A stretch of DNA of 15,274 bases from DATIKM01 sp035477595 (GTDB lineage Bacteria > Armatimonadota > Chthonomonadetes > Chthonomonadales > CAJBBX01). Numbering within the stretch: position 1 is the first letter of the stretch; each line of letters opens with the position of its first letter. Shown here piece by piece: positions 9,808 to 15,274 of this stretch. Where the stretch lies: NCBI GenBank assembly GCA_035477595.1, contig DATIKM010000104.1, forward strand, positions 1-15,274, read 5' to 3'. A model generated the notes under the pieces. The model had not been told where the DNA came from and made no database searches. It saw only the letters and a list, made by a program, of their open reading frames with translations. A program made the translations under genes and the position numbers.

Positions 9808-9977
9808 GCTATGATGTCGCCAGGGCAGGCGATCATGGGCAGGGGGGCCCGGGGTGTGCAGGGATTACCCGACAGGATGATTCCCGCCAATGCAACCTCT
9901 CAGGTGACTTAGGCGGAATCCGCCTAAGACAGCGACATGACAGGAAAAGGCGGATTCCGTATACACAATAGTTGGGC
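9808..9977 (+). promoter_or_regulatory. attI-like region with cassette crossover site GTTGGGC (9971-9977)
   Basis: The core at 9971-9977 matches GTTRRRY exactly and marks the start of cassette 1, with exchange expected between G9971 and T9972. A palindrome with arms CTTAGGCGGA and TCCGCCTAAG (9908-9928, one-base centre) and three direct copies of GGCGGA[A/T] (9912, 9949, 9975) precede or overlap it. They may be integrase-binding repeats like those of attI1. No cassette promoter is convincing by eye. Confidence 0.65.
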
Positions 9978-10598
9978 GGATGCTCTCCAGGAAGGCGATG
10001 GACATCCCTGCGACGCTGAAGAAGCTCCGAGAAGCCTCCCATTTCTACGACAGGCTTGCTCCCCTCGCCCTGGCCCTTCCCTCCCAGGCGGAGGAGTATG
10101 ACTTCCTACTGAGCGCATTCCTCTCCGCCGCCAGATCCGTCACTTTCGCGCTTCAAGTTGAGCAGAAGTCTCCCTACGATGCATGGTTTCCTGCGTGGAG
10201 ATCGCAGCTCCCCCAGGAAGACCAAGACCTCCTGGCGCGCATGGTTGATCTGCGGAACCAAGCCCTCAAGCGAGGAGAGTCGCCCTCCGTCGAAGTGCAA
10301 GTCTTCATCGCGATAACACGCCTTCCTCCAGAACATCGGGCGAAGGCTTGCGGAGTCTCGTGGTTCGGACCACCGGGGAGCCCGCCTCCCGAGATTGGCT
10401 TCGTCAGACACATGCTCGACCTGGGGGAATCGGTTCAGGAAGCATCGGCGCTTTGTCGCCGGTACCTCGAACTGCTCAACCGCCTCGTAACAGACTTCAA
10501 GGATGCCCATCCGTAACTGCGCATCCGCCTAACACTGCGCTCCGGCCGACCGAGTACAGCGGGCTTTGCCCGCTTCCGCCGTCGGCTGAGCTTCGACG
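9972..10598 (+). mobile_element. Gene cassette 1 (about 627 bp)
   Basis: It runs from the attI crossover to the G of the attC1 right core. It holds one gene (9998-10516) that nearly fills it and ends 10 bp before attC, the compact layout usual for integron cassettes. Confidence 0.8.
9998..10516 (+). CDS. Cassette 1 protein of unknown function (172 residues)
   Basis: I do not recognise a named family. ATG 9998 has AGGAAGG (9989-9995) just before it; ATG 9980 is in frame but only two bases from the attI core, with no ribosome site. The product is soluble and mostly helical: FLLSAFLSAARSVTFALQVE (about 48-66), YDAWFPAWRSQL, LARMVDLRNQALKRGE and a last helix with ASALCRRYLELLNRLVTDF. The AARSVT helix followed by an LRN...K-x-G helix recalls HEPN-like bundles, but the R-x4-6-H nuclease motif is absent, so nuclease activity is not proposed. 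A Pro/Gly-rich loop (FGPPGSPPPE) separates the helical halves. There is no signal peptide or membrane segment. Confidence 0.75.
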   Translation: MDIPATLKKLREASHFYDRLAPLALALPSQAEEYDFLLSAFLSAARSVTFALQVEQKSPYDAWFPAWRSQLPQEDQDLLARMVDLRNQALKRGESPSVEVQVFIAITRLPPEHRAKACGVSWFGPPGSPPPEIGFVRHMLDLGESVQEASALCRRYLELLNRLVTDFKDAHP

Positions 10599-10604
10599 CT
10601 AGAC
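10527..10604 (+). repeat. attC1 recombination site (78 bp)
   Basis: R'' core GCCTAAC (10527-10533), left arm GCCGAC (10545-10550), terminal hairpin AGCGGGC-TTT-GCCCGCT (10558-10574), right arm GTCGGC (10581-10586), then TGAGCTTCGAC and R' GCTAGAC (10598-10604). The right core has C for the second base of GTTRRRY, which should weaken recombination. The paired arms with unpaired spacer bases are the hallmark of attC. Confidence 0.85.
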
Positions 10605-10676
10605 GGCAGAAAGAAGACGCGCGTGAGACCAACGAGAGCATCAAGTACCATGACCGACTGAGGAGGCAAAGCGACG

Positions 10677-11522
10677 TTGAGGCAACTTCGCGCGATGCAA
10701 CTGCAGGAACGCAGTCGCGATCTCAGGGAATGGGTCCCGGAGGAGTTGCGGTCGCTGAAGGACCCACAGACCGCGCTTCCGGCAATCGCCAAGGATTCAC
10801 GGCTGCTAAGCCTCATCGACAACGCCGTCCGTTCGCTCTCGACAACCCACGACCTGTTCCTCAAAGATGCGCGGACGCTCGGCGATCTGAAGCCGAAATC
10901 GGTTCATCTCGTCTTGACCTCGCCGCCCTACTGGACCTTGAAGGAATACCGTCACTGCGACGGTCAACTTGGGCACGTGTCGGATTACGATCAGTTTCTG
11001 TCGGAACTCGATCGGGTGTGGACGCACTGCTTTGACGCACTGGTCCCCGGGGGGCGCCTGATCTGCGTCGTCGGCGATGTCTGTCTATCTCGGCGCAAGA
11101 ACGACGGCCGGCACACCGTGGTGCCGCTTCACGCCTCCATCCAAGAGCGCTGCCGGCGCATCGGCTATGACAACCTCGCGCCCATCATCTGGCACAAGAT
11201 CGCCAACGCCGCCTACGAGGTCGAGAACGGCGGAGCCGGTTTCCTTGGAAAGCCGTACGAACCAAATGCCGTGATCAAGAACGACATCGAGTTCATTCTG
11301 ATGGAGAGGAAGCCGGGCGGCTATCGGAAGCCTTCGCTCGCTGAGCGGGTCCTGAGCGTCATTTCGGCGGAGGACTACCAGCGGTGGTTCCAGCAGATCT
11401 GGAGCGGACTTACAGGGGCATCCACCCGGGAGCACCCAGCACCCTATCCGACTGAACTGGCGGAGCGCTTGATTCGGATGTTGGACGGACGGGAGAAAAG
11501 TCAGGACTGTCTGGTAGGATAG
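10677..11522 (+). pseudogene. M1 N-terminal part: beta-class DNA amino-methyltransferase, interrupted
   Basis: Catalytic and target-recognition part of an S-adenosylmethionine-dependent N4-cytosine or N6-adenine methyltransferase. Thr81-Tyr85 is motif IV (TSPPY, then Trp86), which flips and holds the target base; the TSPPYW form is common in N4-cytosine and some N6-adenine enzymes. LVPGGRLICVVGD and later segments fit motifs V-VIII, followed by the recognition region and motif X (HPAPYPTELAERLIRM, ending at 11480). The beta-class order requires motif I next, but the frame runs into LDGREKSQDCLVG and a stop because foreign DNA begins at 11481. Motif I is found at 13749. TTG 10677 has AGGAGG 10 bases upstream; ATG 10695 is an alternative. 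The fragment could be a functional subunit if it pairs with the C-terminal piece. Confidence 0.9.
11480..11488 (+). repeat. Left end of inserted module, GTTGGACGG
   Basis: A perfect 9-bp inverted repeat of CCGTCCAAC at 13733-13741. Its first seven bases match the integron core GTTRRRY; G11480 belongs to the M1 ATG codon and T11481 starts the insert. Confidence 0.75.
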
Positions 11523-11529
11523 GACCACC

Positions 11530-12933
11530 ATGAAAGGCTTCGTTCCGACACCTCATGAAACCGCCGACGCGATGGTCGAGCTATTGTTCCGGGGGCGGCC
11601 CCCCCGACCGGACGATAGCGTGCTTGACCCGGGCTGTGGGACGGGTGAGTTCATCGACGGCATCATCCGTTGGTGTGCGCGGCAACCCCTTGCGCTTCCG
11701 CGCATTACTGGAGTCGAGTCCGATCCGCGCCACTTACCTGGGTTGCGCGCAAAGTACGGACGACTGCCCACCGTCCATATCCAGCACGCCGACTTTCTGA
11801 CGGACGACCGCACGACGTATGACTTCATAATTGGCAACCCTCCATACGTCGCGATTACGGGGCTATCCAAGAGCGAGAAGGCGCGATATCGTGCGCGTTA
11901 CGCCACCGCGCGCGGCCGGTTCGATCTCTACTTGCTCTTCTTCGAGCAGGCCCTGCGAAACCTCGCTCCCGGCGGTCGGCTCGTTTTCATCACGCCGGAG
12001 AAGTACCTGTATGTGGAAACCGCAGGACCGCTGCGCGATCTGCTCGCGCGCCATCATCTTGAAGAGATCCGCCTTGTTTCCGAGGATACCTTCGGTGAAC
12101 TCGTGACCTATCCCACGATCACTGTGGTCCGCAACGCGCCGCCAGGGAAGACGCAAGTCAGGCGCCGCGATGGCTCCCTGGTGACAGTCGGCCTGCCGTC
12201 AGGGCGGGCCCCCTGGCTGCCCTTGCTTGCACACTGTGCACCGCAGCAAGATGCCGTGACGCTCGGGGATATATGCTTGCGGATTAGTTGCGGTGTCGCA
12301 ACGGGCGCGGACGGCGTCTTCGTGCGACTCGCAGACGGTCTCGACCCGGAACTTCGGCGTTTCGCTCGCCCGACGATAGCAGGCCGCCAGCTCACGCCGG
12401 AAACGGCTGAGCTTCCGCGGCGCTTCGTGATGCTGATCCCTTACGATGCGCATGGCCGGTTGCTTCCGTTGGAGCATCTAGGAGCATTGGGCCGCTACCT
12501 GATACGCGACGACATCCGTGAGCGGTTACTGGGACGCACGTGTGTCACACGCAAGCCGTGGTACGCATTTCACGAGACGCCGGCACTTCGGGAGATCCTG
12601 CGGCCGAAGATCCTGTGCAAGGACATCTGCGAGACACCGAACTTCTGGGCGGATCGGTCCGGGCAGATTGTGCCACGGCACTCCGTCTATTACCTCGTGC
12701 CGCGGGATCCGGCCGCCATCGACGTTGTCCTTGCTTACCTGAGATCGCCCTCAGCACATCAGTGGCTCGATCAAAACTGCCAACGTGCTTCTAAGGGGTT
12801 CTTACGCCTTCAGAGTCGTGTCCTGCAACGGTTGCCCCTAGCAGATGACGTGGTCCACAGGGTTGGCGGTGACCGCCCCGTTCCACATACGGGTTTGGCG
12901 CCACGACAGACGGAACTGGCCTTCATGAGATGA
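11530..12933 (+). CDS. M2: gamma-class N6-adenine DNA methyltransferase, TaqI-like (467 residues)
   Basis: Motif I (VLDPGCGTGEF, residues 31-41) binds S-adenosylmethionine and comes first, with Asn103-Tyr106 (NPPY, motif IV) after it: the gamma order of N6-adenine methyltransferases. TGVESDP (motif II), ADFLTDD (motif III), FDLYLLFFEQAL and LVFITPEKYLY (VI-VII region) follow in place. Residues about 230-430 form a separate recognition domain, as in M.TaqI. The length fits; XhoI/PaeR7I-type methyltransferases are also gamma class, so a shared specificity with R2 is possible but unproven. TAGGA lies 5-6 bases before ATG 11530, overlapping the stop of the M1 fragment, so translation may be coupled. 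R1 starts 7 bp after the stop. The frame is intact. Confidence 0.93.
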   Translation: MKGFVPTPHETADAMVELLFRGRPPRPDDSVLDPGCGTGEFIDGIIRWCARQPLALPRITGVESDPRHLPGLRAKYGRLPTVHIQHADFLTDDRTTYDFIIGNPPYVAITGLSKSEKARYRARYATARGRFDLYLLFFEQALRNLAPGGRLVFITPEKYLYVETAGPLRDLLARHHLEEIRLVSEDTFGELVTYPTITVVRNAPPGKTQVRRRDGSLVTVGLPSGRAPWLPLLAHCAPQQDAVTLGDICLRISCGVATGADGVFVRLADGLDPELRRFARPTIAGRQLTPETAELPRRFVMLIPYDAHGRLLPLEHLGALGRYLIRDDIRERLLGRTCVTRKPWYAFHETPALREILRPKILCKDICETPNFWADRSGQIVPRHSVYYLVPRDPAAIDVVLAYLRSPSAHQWLDQNCQRASKGFLRLQSRVLQRLPLADDVVHRVGGDRPVPHTGLAPRQTELAFMR

Positions 12934-12940
12934 GCGCGGA

Positions 12941-13717
12941 ATGAGTACAGCATTTGAGGACGTCATCGACGAGATCAGGACGCGAGGTTTCCACAACCAC
13001 CGGCTTGAGGATCACTCCGCAGCGATGAGCCGCGGAATCTTGCGTGACTTGCGTGCCATGTGCGAGCCGTTCGAGCGCGATTTTTCGGAGGGCCGCATCC
13101 GCGAGTGGCTCGACTTCCCATCGCCCGCCGGGCGGGCGCGCAAGTTGGACCTCGTCGTGGCTGAGCCAGCCGGTGAAACGGGCGAGCCAAACCTCACACG
13201 CCTGCGCCTCTGCGTGGAGAACAAGTCCGTTGTTACCGCGCACCGTAACCGTACGAACCGCTACGACGACTTGAGTGACCTAGTCGGAGTGCTCCATCGA
13301 AACAGGCCCGACGCCATTCTGGTGGCAACCGTGCTCATCGGACTTGCCGAAAACGTTCTCAACGTGCCCGATCGCGTGAAACCGTTCCTATCTCCCGAGG
13401 AATTCACGGGACGCGTCCTGCCCCGACTGTCCAGTGGCGACGGTTCGCTGTGGAACGAGTTTCCGCAGGCTGTGAGCCGCAACCGTCCCGCGGATCCTGA
13501 GCGCACCGCAAAGAAGTTCCGCGAGCTGCCGACCCGCCCGCCCGGAAGAACCGATCTTGTTGCCTACGACTATGTCCTCCTCGTACCGGTCCTGATCGAC
13601 AACGTCCATCCGCCCCGCCGCGCACGGGACAACGTGCTCGGTATCGACGTCCATGAAGAGTACCGGACCATGCTCGACCGAATCTGCAAAGCATATACGG
13701 CGAGGTGGCACTTGTAG
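12941..13717 (+). CDS. R1: PD-(D/E)XK restriction-endonuclease-like protein (258 residues)
   Basis: It follows M2 by 7 bp, the position of a cognate restriction nuclease. A PD-(D/E)XK core is visible: Asp70 in KLDLVVAE, then a strand with Glu93 and Lys95 in LCVENKSVVTAH, followed by a basic stretch HRNRTNRYDDL that may contact DNA. A helical N-terminus (about 1-60) and a C-terminal half with YDYVLLVPVLID complete it. I do not recognise the named subfamily or its recognition sequence. The frame is open and the core residues are present, so it may be active; M2 would then be needed for protection. The stop is 31 bp before the right end of the inserted module. A non-cutting role cannot be excluded. 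Confidence 0.8.
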   Translation: MSTAFEDVIDEIRTRGFHNHRLEDHSAAMSRGILRDLRAMCEPFERDFSEGRIREWLDFPSPAGRARKLDLVVAEPAGETGEPNLTRLRLCVENKSVVTAHRNRTNRYDDLSDLVGVLHRNRPDAILVATVLIGLAENVLNVPDRVKPFLSPEEFTGRVLPRLSSGDGSLWNEFPQAVSRNRPADPERTAKKFRELPTRPPGRTDLVAYDYVLLVPVLIDNVHPPRRARDNVLGIDVHEEYRTMLDRICKAYTARWHL

Positions 13718-13721
13718 AACC

Positions 13722-13943
13722 ATGCTTGCTTGCCGTCCAACGGGAGCGTTCAGCTTTGTCGGTGACACGGTGCTCGACCCGTTCATGGGAGCAGGCACAA
13801 CCAGCGTCGCGGCGGCTCGTTGTGGTCGGCACAGCATCGGCTGTGAGGTGGATCCGCACTACTTCGATATGGCCGAGCGGCGGATACGAGGCGAGACCAC
13901 GGGTCTTTTCTCCTCTGTCGAGATCCGCGCGCACAAGGAGTAG
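13722..13943 (+). pseudogene. M1 C-terminal part: SAM-binding motifs I-III
   Basis: From 13749 the frame reads FSFVGDTVLDPFMGAGTTSV, then AAARCGRHSIGCEVDPHYFDMAERR and a stop. These are motifs I (DPFMGAGTT), II (CEVDPHY) and the C-terminal helix of the beta-class methyltransferase begun at 10677. The bases 13722-13748 (MLACRPTGA) come from the inserted module but supply an in-frame ATG with a poor ribosome site, so a separate 73-residue subunit is conceivable. The last codons (CAC-AAG-GAG-TAG) include the AAGGAG that probably serves the next gene, R2. This couples M1 and R2 and marks them as the original pair. Joined parts give 332 residues, an ordinary size for the class. Confidence 0.9.
13733..13741 (+). 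repeat. Right end of inserted module, CCGTCCAAC (R''-like core)
   Basis: Inverted copy of 11480-11488. GTCCAAC (13735-13741) fits RYYYAAC exactly. Only GGGAGCG separates it from the crossover before T13749, whereas a working attC needs about 40 or more bases here. Confidence 0.7.
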
Positions 13944-13953
13944 GCGGGGCGCC

Positions 13954-14696
13954 ATGGCGAGGAACCGTCGGGACCTTGAAAAGGGAGTCCGAGACGCGGT
14001 CTGTCACTTCTGGCGTACCCGGGCGCGGCAGGCGAAGGCTCAAGGGGCAAAGTCCGGCGGTCGGGATCGCGGCGCTCGAAGTGCGGTGACGGGCGGTGCC
14101 CATCTCGACGGCTTTGGTGACCTGATCCGAAAGCTGATCGTGGAGGCAGGCGTAAGCGATACGGCTGTCCATCGACGCAGCCGGGTGGAATTGCCGGGCT
14201 ACTATCGCGCGGAGAAGAAATGGGACCTGGTCGTGGTGGTCGACGGCCGTCTCTTCGCCACCATCGAATTCAAGGCCCAAGTCGGCCCATCCTTCGGAAA
14301 CAACTACAACAACATCGCGCAGAAGAAGCGCTTGGAAACGCCACGGACTACTGGGCCGCCTATCGAGAAGGTGCCTTCCGGGGATCGCCCAAGCCTTGGC
14401 TGGGATACCTGATGCTCTTGGAAGACGCTGCCGGGTCTACCCGACCGGTTTCGGTGTCCGAGCCGCACTTTCCAGTGTTCGATGAATTCCGAGACGCTTC
14501 CTACGCGAAGCGGTACGAGATCCTCCTGACGAAGATGGTACGCGAGCGGCTGTACGATGCGGCTTGCCTAATCCTGTCGCCGAGCGATGCTGGGCGAAGC
14601 GGCGCGTTCTCCGAGCCGTGCGCAGAGCTGGCATTCATGAATCTAGCGGAGAGCCTTGTCGCCCGCGCCATCGCATACTCGAGGACTCAGAAATGA
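13954..14696 (+). pseudogene. R2: XhoI/PaeR7I-family restriction endonuclease, frameshifted
   Basis: Family members cut CTCGAG or related sites. The first frame carries FW-R-x-R-x-Q, DRGARSAVTGGAHLDGF, ELPGYYRAEKKWDL and IEFKAQVGPSFGNNYNN, with the PD-(D/E)XK set Asp91, Glu105 and Lys107. The family then continues RAEEALGNATDYWAAYREGA, PWLGYLMLLEDA, SEPHFPVFDEF and SYAKRYEIL, but in another frame. The switch falls at 14314-14316: two extra bases (AT) or one missing base. Both pieces together give about 246 residues, the normal family length, so nothing else is lost. No standard slippery heptamer is present, so a mutation or sequencing error is likelier than programmed frameshifting. Translated as it stands, it ends as 152 residues without the C-terminal half. 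Confidence 0.9.
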
Positions 14697-14721
14697 ACCG
14701 TCGCGACATCAGAAGCATGCC

Positions 14722-14785
14722 GTCTAGAAACCAGTTGCAGCGGACGGTCAGCTGCGCGGCCCGCCGCTGAACCGGAGCGTTAGGC
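14722..14785 (+). repeat. attC2 recombination site (64 bp)
   Basis: R''-like GTCTAGA (14722-14728), arm AGTT-G-CAGCGG (14733-14743) pairing with CCGCTGAAC (14764-14772) with one unpaired G, then CGGAGC and R' GTTAGGC (14779-14785), an exact GTTRRRY core. The left core departs from RYYYAAC, which is common in degenerate attC sites. Confidence 0.8.
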
Positions 14786-14830
14786 TGCGCGTCCTCGAGC
14801 AGCCGACCGTCGAGCATGAAAGGAGGTGTC

Positions 14831-15211
14831 ATGTGGGTGTCTTCTCGTCGGAGCGTGGCCATTGCGGCGGCAGAGACCATTCGACGAGCGATTGCCCGCA
14901 CTGAGCTTCCGGCCGGTGCTCTAGGACAGGCGCAGCCCAATGAGCCGCTGCAGCCGACTTGCGCGCGAGCCGAGGGGTTCTCGTCGCGCCGAGCGGACCA
15001 GGCATCCTCCGCCTTGGCGGGCCAGTCGGGAGGACCGCCTCGGTGGGCGAAGTGGTGGACGGCCGGTGGCGCGAGTACGAGCGCGCGACGATGCCCGTCG
15101 CCGGGCTGCGGCTCGACGACGCCATGGGGCGCTCGCTCGTGCTCGTTGGCCCGCGGCAGAATCTCGCCCGCCTCGGCGCCCAGGTGGTGCGGCGATGGTG
15201 ACGCACACTGA
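14831..15211 (+). CDS. Cassette 3 reading frame, probably truncated and fused at its 3' end
   Basis: ATG 14831 has an excellent ribosome site, AGGAGGT (14821-14827), 45 bases after the attC2 core: the position of a cassette gene. The product starts MWVSSRRSVAIAAAETIRRA and then reads through an attC-like half site (QPNEPLQPT). The frame stays open to 15211, but beyond about 14960 it overlaps a more protein-like frame (14944-15201), so the last 80 or so residues are probably not native. No family recognised. The true cassette product was perhaps a short peptide of about 35-40 residues. Confidence 0.35.
   Translation: MWVSSRRSVAIAAAETIRRAIARTELPAGALGQAQPNEPLQPTCARAEGFSSRRADQASSALAGQSGGPPRWAKWWTAGGASTSARRCPSPGCGSTTPWGARSCSLARGRISPASAPRWCGDGDAH
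14935..14958 (+). repeat. Truncated attC3 (left half only)
   Basis: GCCCAAT (14935-14941, R''-like) followed by GAGCCGCTGCAGCCGAC, the usual left-arm form. I find no matching GTCGGC...GTTRRRY right half downstream, so the site ends at the integron-chromosome junction. Confidence 0.6.
14944..15201 (+). pseudogene. C-terminal end of an unrecognised chromosomal gene, cut by the integron edge
   Basis: From about 14970 this frame has ordinary protein character and GC-rich codons like the chromosomal genes: VLVAPSGPGILRLGGPVGRT, GEVVDGRWREYERATMPVAG and LDDAMGRSLVLVGPRQNL, then LGAQVVRRW and TGA (15199-15201). An in-frame TGA at 14941-14943 and the attC3 half site lie just upstream, and no ribosome site precedes it. 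It therefore looks like the surviving 3' end of a longer gene. The LDDAMGRSLVL stretch weakly recalls the GRSLVxHAG segment of Cu/Zn superoxide dismutase-like domains, without the metal-binding residues; I do not rely on this. Positions 15202-15274 show nothing further. Confidence 0.4.
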
Positions 15212-15274
15212 ACCGCCGCCGTTCTGACGGGCGACACTGAGCGCCCTCTCCGTCGTCATCTTGGCCCTCTGGAG

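Larger units (their letters stand above)
11481..13748 (+). mobile_element. Inserted M2-R1 module, probably a cassette that lost its attC hairpin
   Basis: The segment is 2268 bp. Deleting exactly these bases joins M1 codon 268 (ATG) to TTC with no loss of frame and gives the expected family sequence LIRM-FSFVGDTVLDPFMG. No target duplication is present. The start TTGGAC and the right core GTCCAAC (13735-13741) are exact complements once the preceding G is included, and the end GGGAGCG before TT resembles the right end of attC2 (CGGAGCG before TT). What is missing is the attC arms between core and crossover. Both genes inside face the same way as the host gene. No transposase is present. Confidence 0.7.
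10599..14779 (+). mobile_element. Gene cassette 2: 4.2-kb restriction-modification island
   Basis: From the attC1 right core to the G of the attC2 right core. It contains the interrupted methyltransferase M1, the inserted M2-R1 module and the XhoI-type nuclease R2, all on the plus strand. R'' of attC2 (GTCTAGA) mirrors the cassette's own start (GCTAGAC), supporting that the whole block is one unit. Most integron cassettes are 0.5-1 kb with one gene, so this is large. Confidence 0.7.
8990..14960 (+). mobile_element. Decayed chromosomal integron: dead integrase, attI, two cassettes, truncated third
   Basis: The parts occur in the order known for integrons: minus-strand integrase, attI region, then plus-strand cassettes each ending in an attC hairpin. 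Each cassette's R'' core is nearly the reverse complement of the core at its own 5' end, a test independent of gene content. Cassette 1: GTTGGGC against GCCTAAC (6 of 7). Cassette 2: GCTAGAC against GTCTAGA (6 of 7). Truncated cassette 3: GTTAGGC against GCCCAAT (5 of 7). The right edge is approximate. Without an integrase the array cannot move unless one acts in trans. Confidence 0.85.

Noticed and set aside
9998..10516. HEPN ribonuclease toxin
   Set aside because: The helical pattern is suggestive, but the R-x4-6-H catalytic motif is missing.
11480..13741. Transposon with 9-bp terminal inverted repeats
   Set aside because: No transposase inside, no target duplication, and the ends fit integron cores; kept only as an alternative to test.
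14305..14325. Programmed -1 frameshift in R2
   Set aside because: No X-XXY-YYZ slippery heptamer at the switch and no obvious downstream pseudoknot; mutation or read error is simpler.

Overview
The window is GC-rich bacterial chromosome, most likely from Armatimonadota or a close relative. The best clue is the pseudopilin at 3503-4330, whose start (FTLIELLVVIAIIAILAAIL, then FPVFAQARARARQ and CLSNSKQ) has the form typical of that phylum. Its partners are also common there: a LacI regulator, a small lipoprotein and a secreted glycoside hydrolase. The assignment rests on recognised sequence style, not on a search.

Layout. 1-2224 (minus strand): a secreted GH5-like glycoside hydrolase cut by the window edge, and a secreted 178-residue protein. 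2421-2918 (plus): rubrerythrin. 3203-5480 (minus): a LacI regulator with a good promoter and operator, a pseudopilin and a lipoprotein. 5809-8735 (plus): a Spo0M-like arrestin-fold protein and an ABC exporter half-transporter. 8736-8989: no gene seen. About 8990-14960: a decayed chromosomal integron. 14960-15274: the C-terminal end of an unrecognised gene and a short tail with nothing visible.

The integron is the main result. The minus-strand integrase (8990-9807) is dead: it has an in-frame amber codon, a likely frameshift near the start and no C-terminal catalytic half. Upstream lies an attI-like region ending in the core GTTGGGC at 9971. Two cassettes with hairpin attC sites follow, plus a truncated third. 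Cassette 1 (9972-10598) carries an unknown protein of about 172 residues. Cassette 2 (10599-14779, 4.2 kb) is a restriction-modification (RM) island.

Inside cassette 2 a beta-class DNA methyltransferase (M1) is cut in two, between motif X and motif I, by a 2268-bp segment (11481-13748) carrying a second methyltransferase (M2, gamma class) and a PD-(D/E)XK nuclease-like protein (R1). Removing exactly that segment restores an open 332-codon M1 frame. The segment joins M1 at a G^TT, has no target duplication, begins TTGGAC and ends with the exactly complementary core GTCCAAC just before G^TT. These are the ends expected of an integron cassette inserted at a secondary site whose attC hairpin was later deleted: a cassette nested in a cassette, one RM module inside the methyltransferase of another. 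The outer nuclease R2 (XhoI/PaeR7I family) follows M1 and carries a frameshift, which fits the need to silence a nuclease once its methyltransferase is interrupted. Alternatively, M1 works as two polypeptides or M2 protects the same sites.
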